DNA of 64,000 nucleotides from Symbiodinium natans. Its lineage: Eukaryota; Sar; Dinophyceae; Suessiales; Symbiodiniaceae. The position numbers and the translations under genes are program-made. The stretch is from NCBI GenBank assembly GCA_905221605.1, contig CAJNDS010000581.1, positions 46,020 through 110,019 of the forward strand, in the 5' to 3' direction. A model generated the notes under the pieces. That model ran no database searches. It was not told where the DNA came from and worked only from the letters and a program-made list of their open reading frames with translations. Numbering within the stretch: position 1 is the stretch's first letter; every line of letters begins with the position of its first letter. Below, in pieces: positions 23,401 through 35,400 of this stretch.

Positions 23401-26400
23401 CGTCGTTTGAGGTCTGAAAACTCCTTCCTCCTTTCAGCTTTGGGGCCGTGTCGGCGCGGTGTCGGCCTTTGTCGGCCCGCTTCGGGCGCCATGCTGGCTG
23501 GGCATGGGTCTGCGTGTCGGCCCGCATCGGCCCCAACGTCTCTCCATGGTTTTCCCAGCGATTTTTCGAGGGATTCTTTGTCCGCCCGTGTCGGGCCCTC
23601 GTGTGCGCCGAGCGTCGGCCCGCTATTCCGACGAAAGCCCAAACAAGAACTTTTTTGCTTCTCTGTTGACCCGGGCTGCTCATTGTGACTCTTGGTTAAG
23701 ACTCAGTGAAGACATTCCTGGTTTGCCCGAAGCAGCTGGCTCAGTCCTTCTTGTCGTCGTGCCTCTTCCCCGCAAGCCATGATAGCCGAGGCGTACGAGT
23801 ATGACCCTGCAGACCTCGCGCCTACCCGATTTGTTGCAGAAGCTTCTCCAGACGCAAGAAAAGTTTTTTTTCAAGCCTTGCCAGCAGAATCCCTGAACCT
23901 CGCCTGCACGGTGGCGATATGATGGAGCTCACCTCCTCTGCTTGTATTGGAACAGTCGGTAAATCTACTCTCTATTACATGGCAAACCATCAACACCTCA
24001 ACAAAACTCACACCAGCCAAAACCTAATTAGGTCGAAGTTACGGATCCACCCCAACTATGGCTATGACTATAACCGAACGTCTTAACCCCCAAACGCCGA
24101 AAAAAACACCTCGGACCCTCGCCCCAAAAGCCGACACATCAAACCCTAAAACCCAAAGCCCAAAGGAAGCTCGCGTCCCTCCTCCGATCTTCTCCGGCCT
24201 TGAAGAGTCAAGGGAAGACCCGCCTGATAACGCAAGTGCACCTGCAGTTGCTGTTCTTAACTTTTTTGTAGTTTCATTTTTTTTCTTGCGGGGTGGCGGG
24301 GGGGGGGGGGGGGGGGGGGTGGGATTTTCTTTCTTTTCTTTGAGAATCCCTAACCCTATCCTCCACAGAACGCATGATTTCACAGCGGGGCTTCCATTCG
24401 TCGGAATAGGTCAGAGCAGTCTGAGGGAGGAACATCTGTTCTGTCCCAATGCCGATATACTTTATGCATGTTCACCCCAACGCTGCGAGAAATGTACTCA
24501 CAATTTCCATGTTTTCACGAAACATGGATAAATCAGGCGGGATACTCAGCAGCTGCAGACTCGCTGCAGCACAGGCTTCAGCTGATTTCGGGAAGAGATG
24601 CATGCCAAAGAATACGTACTTGCATACATGCATACATGCATACATGGGTGGTTGTAAAAAATATAATCCCTTTTGGGGTACCCCAAAATATTAGGCGCCG
24701 TATTAGAACAGGGATCCAAAAAGGGACGATAATTTTGACAACCACCCACATACATACATACATACATACATACATACATACATACATACATACATACATA
24801 CATAGTGTAGGGTTTAGGGTGTTAAACTATTGGATTGTAAGGGTTTGAGGTTTTTAGGATGTTGGGGGTCTTCGGGCTTTTGAGGTTTTAGGGCTTTGGG
24901 GGCTTAGCATGTTTTGATCAGGGTTTGAGATTCATTGGGTTTAGGGTGGCCCTTGAGAGTTTTACGGTTACCTGGGTAATGCGGAGTCCATCAAAGCTCT
25001 CTAAGAGGTTTATGGGACTCTTCATCACTTTGGCTTGTAGTGTTTGGGCCTTTGCGCCTGAGCTGCTTTTAGCTGGGTTGCTGATGGCTTCATGGCCTGT
25101 CGGGCTTCGAAGTTTGCAGGGCGCAGATTTTGTTGGGTTTTTGCTATTGCTTTGCTGTCTTTAGGGGTCTCAGTGCGCAGGCGTCGGCATGCGCAGATTA
25201 TTACGATTGAAGCCCTCAACAAAGATTCCCCTCCACTGCCGCTGGGATGCAGAACAGAGTGCAAGGTGTCTAGTTTGTTTGCATGACGTGGAACGCAAAA
25301 TACCGTCAGCACCTAAGCCCTACAACCTCAAACCAAAAGCGATTGAACCCTGGAAACTCCATTCTGCGAAGTTGAGAAACCTAACGTTCCTAAAGCCCTC
25401 CGAACCGGCCCCCCCACCCCCCCACCTCCCGTAGCTCCAAAGCGACTGGCGACTCAGTGCCAGCCTCGCCTTCCGACTTTACGCGAACGCCCTCCTTCCA
25501 GTAGTCGTGGTCCTTCTTAGTCTTGGCTTGGAGATGTAGGGTTCACCACGAAGTGGGTGTTGGCATTTTGGGTGTAGGGTTCAGGGTTTCAAGGTAGGTC
25601 TAGGGTTCAGGGGATGTAAAGGAGGGATGAGGTAGGCTTCACATCTAAAGGTTTAACGGTTTAACCCTGAAACTACTCGGATTTAATGCTTTTTGGTCAC
25701 ATGCCGCTTCAGGCTTAGGCTTCAAAAAGGTCTTTGGTGACCCCGAACCGGACCTCGCTCGTCACAGGGTTCTGGCTTAGCGGCGCGTCAGAAGAGGCCC
25801 TAGCTAGTGGATCTGTGCTTGAACCAGGTTCACTGCTCACAGCAGAGGGGATCGTGGGTCTGGACTCCCAAACACAAATATCCTAAACGGTTCTAAGCCC
25901 CAAACCCTGCCTGGGTGCAGAGGTGCATAGAAGCCCCATAGAAACCCAATGGAAGCCCCATAGCCATAGAAACCCTGCTGAAACCCATGCAAATCCTGCA
26001 GATATAAGAATCTTTGACCACAACGCAAAGGTGCAGAGGTGTTCGGTCTGTCGGCAGTCCTGTTTGCCGCCTTCCCATGCCAAGCCTGCATATTCGGCAA
26101 CGCGCTGCGCACCCCCGAAGAACTTCTCCTAGGCTCATGTTGAGGAACTCAGCTTCAGATGCCAAGACAGGGGAAGCTTACTGCATCTGTATACCAGTAA
26201 ATTCCGCAAGTCTCGAAGGTGCTCCAGCACCACATGTACATAGGAATGCGCTGGGCGAGGCCGACAGTCAGAGCCAAACCCAATCCCCCCAGTTCGGGAG
26301 TTAAACTGTCGGCGTAGACGAGCAGCATCACAGAGGCACCCAAGCAGAGCGTGATGAAAGGGACGCAGACTGTAGTCAGCAACCCCATAGCTAAGCGATC

Positions 26401-29400
26401 GACAGCGTGGATCCAGTAGTAGGTCTTGTAATATCCATCCATCGTCTGGAAGAAGCGCTTGACGAAGTGCCGCTCTCGCTGGAAAGCCCGGATGGTGTCC
26501 ATGGCCAAGAGGAAACCTGAGACCTGGGACATCACAGGGCTCGTCGCAATGAGCATCAGCCTCTGAAGGTTCAAGGCAACGGAGCCGTAACGATCCTGTA
26601 GGCGCCGGAGAGGCCAGCCAATCAGCAGCAAGACGAGCAGGGCTGGCCAAGCGAGCACGCTGGCCCCGATGATGCCCACAAAGACCACAGTGAAGTGCTG
26701 CATTGCGAACTCAAAGAGTCGCGGCATCTGAAGATCCATCAAAGAAATATCTTGTGAGAAGCGGTTCAGAACTCGTCCCAACGGCGTGGTGTCATACCAG
26801 CTCAGCGGCTGGCGCAGCACCGATGCCAACATCTTCTGGTGCAGGTGGCGAGAAATCTTGGTGAAGTACATAGCCGCAGAAGACACCTAGGTCTAGCTTC
26901 GATTCCAGGATTGAGAAGGCAACGCTGTCAATAAAATCCACAATGCGCCAAGGCACCCTGAAGGTACAACACAAAGCAAAGGCCAGAGAAGCGATGAGAT
27001 AGTTTCTCTGGTAGTCGAACGCTGGCCCCTCCTTTGCCTTTTACCACCAGCTTTGAGATGGGGGATCGGGAACGATAAGCCCTAGCAATAGCCTACAAAC
27101 CCTACAAACGTTACAAACCTGACAAAACTTACAAGCCTTACACACCCAGTTCAGGCTTTGCTTCCAGCAGTCTTCCAGCACTTCCCCGGCGAGCCTCCCG
27201 AATCCAAGCCGCCAGGAGGACGTTCGAGAGAAACATCGCAAGCGGTACCAGCAAGGAGGACAGCGCCAGGAAAAGCCCAAGAAAGGTTGACTGGCCTCAA
27301 TGTCCAGCATGAGTCTAAGAGAAGAGGGGCTTGAGGTTTGTTTGTTGCGTGTGACTATTTTTGCCTTTGCCAACCATGAGTCTATAAGTATACGAGAAAA
27401 GAGGCTTGGGGTTCCGGATGTTGTCTGTGACTACTAAGTAGTGGCGAAAACCCTTTGAACCTTTTATGGAAGTGGTCTCGCGGGCTCTCGCGCGGCCTTT
27501 TGCAGATCTCTTCGCGCGCTGACGCGCACGTGTTTTTTGGGCGTTGCACTGACGCGGACTATCGCGGGAAGAAGCTCCTACCCTCTCGCGCGCTATCGCG
27601 CGCTCTCGTAACTAGAGCTCTCTCGCAGAAACTATCGCGCACTGGCGCGCCTCGGACTTTAGCTGACGCGGGCCAATCAAAGGCGAACCCTATCTAATTC
27701 TTTCATGGAAGGTTTTTGGCGCCGCTCACTTGCCTTCTTCAACCTCTCACCTATCTTGCTGTGCACCGATCCGTTCGCGTCAGTCGGTTGACGTGCCAGG
27801 CCCATTCATGCATAGGCAGACAACGGAAAGACCTTTGTTAGGCAGATATGCGGAAAGGCAGGATTGCCAGCAGACAAGCAAGCAGCCAGGCCAGGGAGAA
27901 AGAAACATAGTTGGATGGATGGATGGATGAACGGATGAACGGATGGACGGACCGATCGATCTGAAGAGCGTCCGTACGCAGATGTGTAGAGAGGTAGGCA
28001 TATCGGAGGGAGAGGGAGAGGGAGAGGGAGAGGGAGAGGGAGAGGGAGAGGGAGAGGGAGAGGGAGAGGGAGATACTGTACCAGTAGGCTGGTGCGGACC
28101 TCTCGGAAAATACGCCAAGTACAAGGGAGCTATGCTTTGTGCAGCCCAACCTAGTAGCTAGGGCACGTATACCTCCATATGACTAACTTCAAGCCCTATG
28201 GATCTTCAGGATCGCGACAGAGCCTTCTCATACGCATAAGCTCAAGGACAGAGATGCTACTGACACAGAATCAAGGATGTGGACCTTGGTAAGATGTGCG
28301 CTACGGATCTAGATATCATGTCAACATCCGGGTTTCAGGAACTGAGGTCGATTCAGCTTGATCAACAGTGTCAGCACTACTGATGCCATAATCTCGTTGC
28401 ATCGTCATTGCTCGTCTTATGATGATACGCATGGGCATAGTAGTTCCCATTGTTGCGGAGGCCAGCGCTGCTGTTCTACCCTTGAGTTGCAAACTCCAAG
28501 CACGTCCAAGATCCCAAGCCCCGAACACCCCAAACCCCGGACCCCCAATCCCATACCCAAAACCCCCCCAAAACCCCCCCGAAAATCCAACCGTCCTAAA
28601 CGCCTTGCCTAAACCGCTAGAACAACTCCTGCACCCCCTCCCCCCCCTCCCCTCAAAACACCCCTGAACCATAACCCCGACCCCTGAGTGCCCTCCTCTC
28701 TTTTCCCGGGCTGCCTCCTTGTGCCACGTTCAGCCACTCGCGGATCCCCAAGCGGCCCTGGAGCATGCCCTCGGCCTTCATCCCACTCTTCCTGGGCTGG
28801 GTTCTGGGTTTGCAGGGGGTAGGTATTAGGGTTCAGGGTTTATAAGGCTCAGGTTCAGGGTTATGGATGCTTTCAGGTATCGGACTGAGGGTTCGGGATT
28901 CCAAGGCCTTAGAGTTTTGCTAGGGCGAAAGATTGGGTTTACAGGGCAGGTGGTGCACTAGGCCTTTCTGCAAGCTTCTTGGGGGCTGTTGCTTGTGTCT
29001 GGCGCAAAGCTTCCACCCCTAAGCCCTACACCCACCTTACACCCGAACTCCTCAACCCCCAAACCCGAAAACCCCAACCCGATTTTTTCAGACCCTAAAC
29101 CCAACATGACCGAAAACAGGAAACTCCAAAAAGACGCCCGCATACTTAAGAAATCCACCCTTTCAAGCCAAAGGACCCCTTAAATGAAGAAACCCTAACA
29201 CACTTCAAACACCCTCCAAAACCCTACTGTATAACCAGTATGAACCCGATGAAAACCAAATCCTACAAACCTTCAAATACCTGCAAAATCAACGAAGGCC
29301 CCCCGTGTTAAGGAAAGGCAAGGGTCCCCGAGGCGTCAGTTGGCCTGAGCACCTGCGCATGGTCGGAGGGGCTTCTTAAGCTCAGGTTTTTGGCGTTTTA

Positions 29401-32400
29401 TGAAGCCGTGACAGGGGTCTCATAAGGGGTGTGTTCCGGTTTCTTCAAAATGCCCGGGGGGGGGGGGGGAGGGGTGCCTCTTGTAACAAGGATCTGACTA
29501 CTTTGGGCCTATATTCGGGTTCCAATTTCTCTTCTAAGGCTCTCACATTGAAACTTAACTACGGGGTCGTGGGCCGTGGGGTATGCTACAGATGCTACGA
29601 GGCATGTTGCAGAAAAGACACCTGTAAAAGCACATGTGTATATATGTATGGTCACCCCCCCCCATACGACAGACCCCGGAATTGTATTTCCAGTCTGTCC
29701 AGGAAGTGGGTGGAAGACCAACACTCCAAACTTCCTCGAGTTGCCAAAAATCCCAAAATCTAAAAAATCCAACCCAAGTTTCGGATTTTTGGAAACTCGA
29801 GCGGGAGCCTCAAAATTCCAAAAACCCAAAACTCCTCGAGTTTCCAAAAATCCAAAATTCCAAAAATTCCAACCCAAGTTTCGGCTTTTTGGAAACTCGA
29901 GCTGCAGCAACTAGTCTTTCCTGGGAAGGGCGACGGCAAAGCGCAGGGCTGAGCCTGGCCGAACAAGCTGTGGCTGCCACGGCTTTGGGGAGCTTGGACC
30001 GATCCCTTGCTTCAGGCCAGTCTGAACAAGATGACTGCGAAATTGTTTCGATGCCGCCTCTCCCTTCACGTACTCCACTGACCCCCTCCCAATTTCTTTC
30101 CTCTACTTTTCTCAACCCATCGGTGCTGTGCTATCTCAACTCCACCATAGTGGCTTTGATATGGACAGTTCTCCCCTCGTTGACCTGCACGCCAACGTCT
30201 AACCCCCATATGAGCGCTTTGCTCTCTGCAGTCGCAAACGCGGGCGGCACGCCTGTGCGCTTAGACCGCCTGCTGCGCGCGGCACTGCAAGGCTGGGAGT
30301 GTTTGTACCGGCAACATGACGTCTGCGAGTTCTTAGCTTTCATTGGCCCTAAACTGTGTCCCACACTGGCGCAAGGGCAGTGGCAGTGTAGACGCATGCG
30401 TGGTGACTACGTGCTTGTGACTGACAAGGGTACAACGGCGCAACCGCTGGCCCTGAATCCTCACAGCAAATGCACTCTAGATGCCATGTTGCATAGGTGG
30501 ACCTCGCAAAGCGATCGCTGTGCGTTGGTCCGAGCCCCGCAGCTGCTTAGTGTTGCAGCTCCGAGATTTAGAAACGCGGCAGGTGGCTTTGGCAAGCATC
30601 GGGTCATGCTGCAGCTTCTGCAACCAGAGATTAACTTGCCTTTGTTCACGGGTCCCGGACTTAGAGTTGTTGGAGTCAACTATAGGCTCAGGGCTTGCAT
30701 CTTCCACCGGGGTAACTCAGTTCACACGGGCCACTACCAGGTTCTCCTGGCGGATGCTCATGATCACTGGCACATCACAGATGATGGTTCCCCAGCTAAA
30801 AGCTGCACCTATGTGGAGGCGAACCACCTAGCTGGACCAGACGGGTATGTGCTTCTGTATGATAAAGTCTAGCTGTCTAGCTGCGTCCAGCTTCATACTG
30901 CCTGTTGCAGCACCCGTGTTCTCTAGCTTCATTGCGAGGGACGCAATGACCGGTTCTGCATGCCTCACTCTACTCTAGTCTTGCACAGTGGCTCACGCGT
31001 TTTCGCTGAGTGGCAAAAGATCGGGCGTTGCGAGCATTGAGAGCTGCCGCACTTGCTTTCCTAGCTCTGCCAACCTATGCCAAGTCCGTGATGACAGTAG
31101 CTAGCTCGATGCACTCCACTTTGCCATCAGGTCGGGATGCGCCAGATGTGGCTGCCATGTCTGGGTATTCCTCTGTCGGTGTTTGTACAGGTCTGAGATG
31201 GGCAGCATCGCTTTTATTTAGACTTTTCCGTCTAGAACAACCTCAAGGATTGTATAGTTGAGCGCCAGTCTTCGTAGCTGAGTCATCAGTGTTTTCTTAT
31301 ACCTATACTTTCTAGTGCCACTAGGCCATTCGTGGTAAGTACTGGTCTGTGTTGATGACTCCGATCCTACGGGTAGTTTCATCATGCTCCCTTGAAGGAG
31401 CCGTCAGCTTCTTGCTGATGTAACTGCGTACGCTTGTTAGCTGACTTGAGTTCGGGAGCTGACTGCGTGTGGAATGGAATGGAAAAGCCTCAAAATCCAA
31501 AAATCCAAAATTCCTCGAGTTTCCAAAAATCCAAAATTCCAAAAAATCCAACCCAAGTTTCGGGTTTTTGGAAACTCGAGCGGGAGCCTCAAAATCCAAA
31601 AATCCAAAATTCCTCGAGTTTCCAAAAATCCAAAATTCCAAAAAGTCCAACCCAAGTTTCGGATTTTTGGAAACTCGAGCGGGAGCCTCAAAGTCCAAAA
31701 ACCCAAAACTCCTCGAGTTTCCAAAAATCCAAAAATCCAAAAATCCCAACCCAAGTTTCGGATTTTTGGAAACTCGAGCGGGAGCCTCAAAATCCAAAAT
31801 TCGTGCTCCCGCTCGAGTTTCCAAAAATCCAAACCTTGGGGTGGATTTTTTGGATTTTTGGATTTTCGGAAACTCGAGCGGGAGCTCGATTCTTGGATTT
31901 TGAGGCTCCCGCTCGAGTTCGCAAAAATCCAAACCTTGGGGTGGGTTTTTTGGAATCCAAAATTCCTCGAGTTTCCGAAAATCCAAAAATCCAAAAATTC
32001 CAACCCAAGTTTCGGATTCTTGGAAACTCGAGCGGGAGCCTCAAAATCCAAAATTCGTGCTCCCGCTCGAGTTTCCAAAAACCCAAACCTTGGGGTGGAT
32101 TTTTTGGACTTTTGGATTTTTGGAAACTCGAGGAGTTTTTGGTTTTTGGATTTTGAGGCTCCCGCTCGAGTTTCCAAAAATCCGAAACATGGGTTGGGTT
32201 TTTTGGGTTTTTGGATTTTTGGAAACTCGAGGAATTTTGGATTTTTGGATTTTGAGGCTCCCGCTCGAGTTTCCAACAATCCGAAACTTGGGTTGGGATT
32301 TTTGGAATTTTGGATTTTTGGAAACTCGAGGAATTTTGGGTTTTTGGATTTTGAGGCTCCCGCTCAAGTTTCCAAAAATCCGAAACTTGGGTTGGGTTTT

Positions 32401-35400
32401 TTGGATTTTTGGAAACTGGGGTTTTGATAAGGTTTTTTCTGGGGTTCTACACGGTTTAGGGTTTAGGGTTTAGGGGTTAGTGTTTGGGGTTTAGGGCTTA
32501 GGGTTTAGGGATTTTACTCAGATTCCTTCTCATGTTAACAGGACTCCTCTGAATTATAACCGGTTCTTTTCAATTCGTTAAGGGTTCCTATTCATTTTCA
32601 TAGGCTTCCTATTTACTTTTATCGGTTCCGAATTTTTTGATAGCATTCCTGTGAATTATTTCATAGGATTCCAATAAAGTTTCATGGGGTTCCTAATTAT
32701 TCTAATAAGGCTCCTACTAATGTAATAAGATTCCCATCAATTTTAGGGTTCTTATTCATGTTAATGGCATTCGCATAAATGTTAATAGAGGTCTCATTCG
32801 TTTGAAAGGAATTCGTTTGACAGGAATTCCTATTGGTTTAGGCTCATATTCATTTAGTACGGTTCCTATTAATTCTTGTTTTTTGCGAATCTTATTTTTT
32901 TATCCGATAAATTTCGGCAGGATTCCGAAAGATTCATTCCTGCTTATTTCATAGGATTCCAGTAAAGTTTCCTATGGTTCCTAATTATTTTGATAAAGCT
33001 CCTACTAATGCAGAAAGATTCATATCAATTTCAGAGCTCTTACTCATGTTCATTGGATTCGTATCAATTTTAAAAGGGATCTCATTCATTTGAAAGGGAT
33101 TCCTATTGGTTTAGGCTCATATTGATTTTAGTAGGATTCCTATTAGTTAAGGGTTCACATTTTTATAGGAATCCCAATGATTCCTATTAATTTTAGTAGG
33201 GGTCCTTTTCAATTTATTAGGATTCCTATCAATTATAATAGGGCTCTCATTAACTTTAATCGGGTTCCTATTCATGCTCATAGGCTTCCTATTGTTTTTT
33301 ATACAGTTCCGATTAATTTTACTAGGGTTCCTATGGATTTAAGTAGAGGATTCCTATTTGTGTTTGTAAGACTCCAATGAATTTTCATAGTTTGCCTATT
33401 TTTAATAAGGCTCCTACAAATGCAATATGATTCCTATCAACTTTAAATAGGGTTCTGTCATTTGAATAGGGTTTCCGTTGAATTCAAATAGTACTAAGGG
33501 TCTCATTCATTTTAAAGGGTTTCCTCTTCATTTAATAAGATTCCTATTATATTTACCAAAAGTATATATGCATATAAATATATTGCTTGTTAGCGTGTCT
33601 GGCTACTGTGTGCAGCTATGCTGTCCGTCGCACCCTCCGCCTTTTTGCCTTTTTTGCGATTCCGGGGTCTGTCGAAGGGGGGGGGGGGGGGGGTGGGCAT
33701 ATGTATATATACACACTTGGTAGCCCAGTGGCCATATTGCATTCTGGGCACCGTTTTTGGTGCAGGTTGCTTTTTGTTACAAGGGAAGCCAGACCTCAAA
33801 ACGGGCAAGCTGCCAAGCACACATACAAATATATGGTAGCAAATATATGTATATATATATATATATATATTTTTATTTATATTCATATTTATATTCATAT
33901 TTATATTTATATTTATAGTGTATATATATATATATATGGGTATATGGTATGAAGAACTCTTCAGGCTCCCCGAAAGTCTGACCCCCAGTGCCTAAATCTT
34001 GGACCCCATATTTTTTGGATGAGGCGCTTAGGACCCGTTTAGAATCTTTATTGGATATAGAACCCCACCCCCAGTCGAAACCCTGAACCTGTAACTCAAG
34101 AAAGCCCAATACAGCAGTCATGGTTTAGGGTTTTCGGGCTCCAGGTTATCTACCTTTTTGAGCTTCTGGGAACTCAAGAGTGTTTGGCGGGTTTAGCTCA
34201 CTAAGGAGTTTAGGGCTCTCAGAACTTCGTGCTTGCCCTAGAATTTTGAAACCCCAAACCCATTTACAACTTAAGGGACTTTAGGGTTCAGGGTTTGCGC
34301 CTGCGGCCGACTCGTGCCGGCGCCCAGGTCTTTCTGCTCACAGGCTGGCTCACTCTCCAGTCCTGGCAGGGCGTCGGGTTTATGTAGGGTCAAGGGGCTT
34401 GAGGCTTGAAGGTTTTGGTTTGGGGGTTCGGGGCTTCTGGGTGTTGAGGTCGTCTTATGGAGAGACCCTATTATAGCCTTCTCCACAGCTAGCTCACAAA
34501 GTCTGCTGTTGCACAATTTCTGTTACTCAGCTCCGTGCCGGTACTGGCTCATGAGCCCTCCCTTGAGGAGCCATGCAAGTATTCAAGCATTTGGCAAGTG
34601 CTTCACAGGGTCTTATGATCTTTATGGGGGGCTTTATATGGTGTTTGTTGAGGCTTTCTATGGGTTGATTATGTTGTCAGGGGCGGTATTTATCTTTTCG
34701 ATCGAAACATTCCGTGGCCCTTTTTTTGCACCCAACCACGGGGGCCAGACTCTGGAAGGCCTTGGAACTGTCGATCCTAAGCTATCTAAGCTTCCAGAGA
34801 CCGGAGATCCTTTGCACCTGAACAATCCTGAACACCACTATTCTTAGTCTTTGTGATGTTGCTGTAGTAGCGGTTGCTACGTACGCTTCCTCTCCTTCTT
34901 TTTGTCTTATTCTGCTGCTGCTCAATTCTTACCCGTATCGTTGCGGGGCGTTCCGACAGTGAAGCGTCCTTGTTGCGGCACTGCAACTGAGCTGCTCGCG
35001 GCGCCGAGCTCCACGGCAGTCTCTTGGAAGCTACCTTGGCGAACTTGACGCCCTGCGTGCAGAATCAGAATCCTGTCTGCAGAGGAGCAAATTTGAAGCC
35101 TGGGTTGTAGCTTAAGGCCACAAGAAACGATTCGTGAAGAGGTCTAGGTACACCTGCCGATAGAACAAGGGAAGCTTGCAAGGTATCCCAGACTGCCACC
35201 TGGAAGCTGGTTCGTGGTCATTAAGATGGCCTTCCCCTGCGCACGCAATGCCAGAATGCAGCGGGAGAACACGCTTGCGCCAATGTGCGCATCCATTGCA
35301 GACAGTGGATCGTCTAAGACCACTACATCCGGGTCAGCATAGTACGCCCGTGCCAGGGCAATACGAGCCCTCTGGCCGCCGCTGATCGTGATGCCCTTCT

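Noticed and set aside
23249-23683. 144-codon minus ORF
   Set aside because: Arises from the TCGGCC-periodic stretch, with open frames on both strands and no family motif.
29634-30050. N-terminal extension of the USP-like ORF
   Set aside because: This part translates the CTCGAG repeat and is open only because of it. The first Met after it is at 30,051.
31321-32473. ORFs up to 317 codons on both strands
   Set aside because: They are translations of the CTCGAG palindromic array and carry the same repeated words in all frames.
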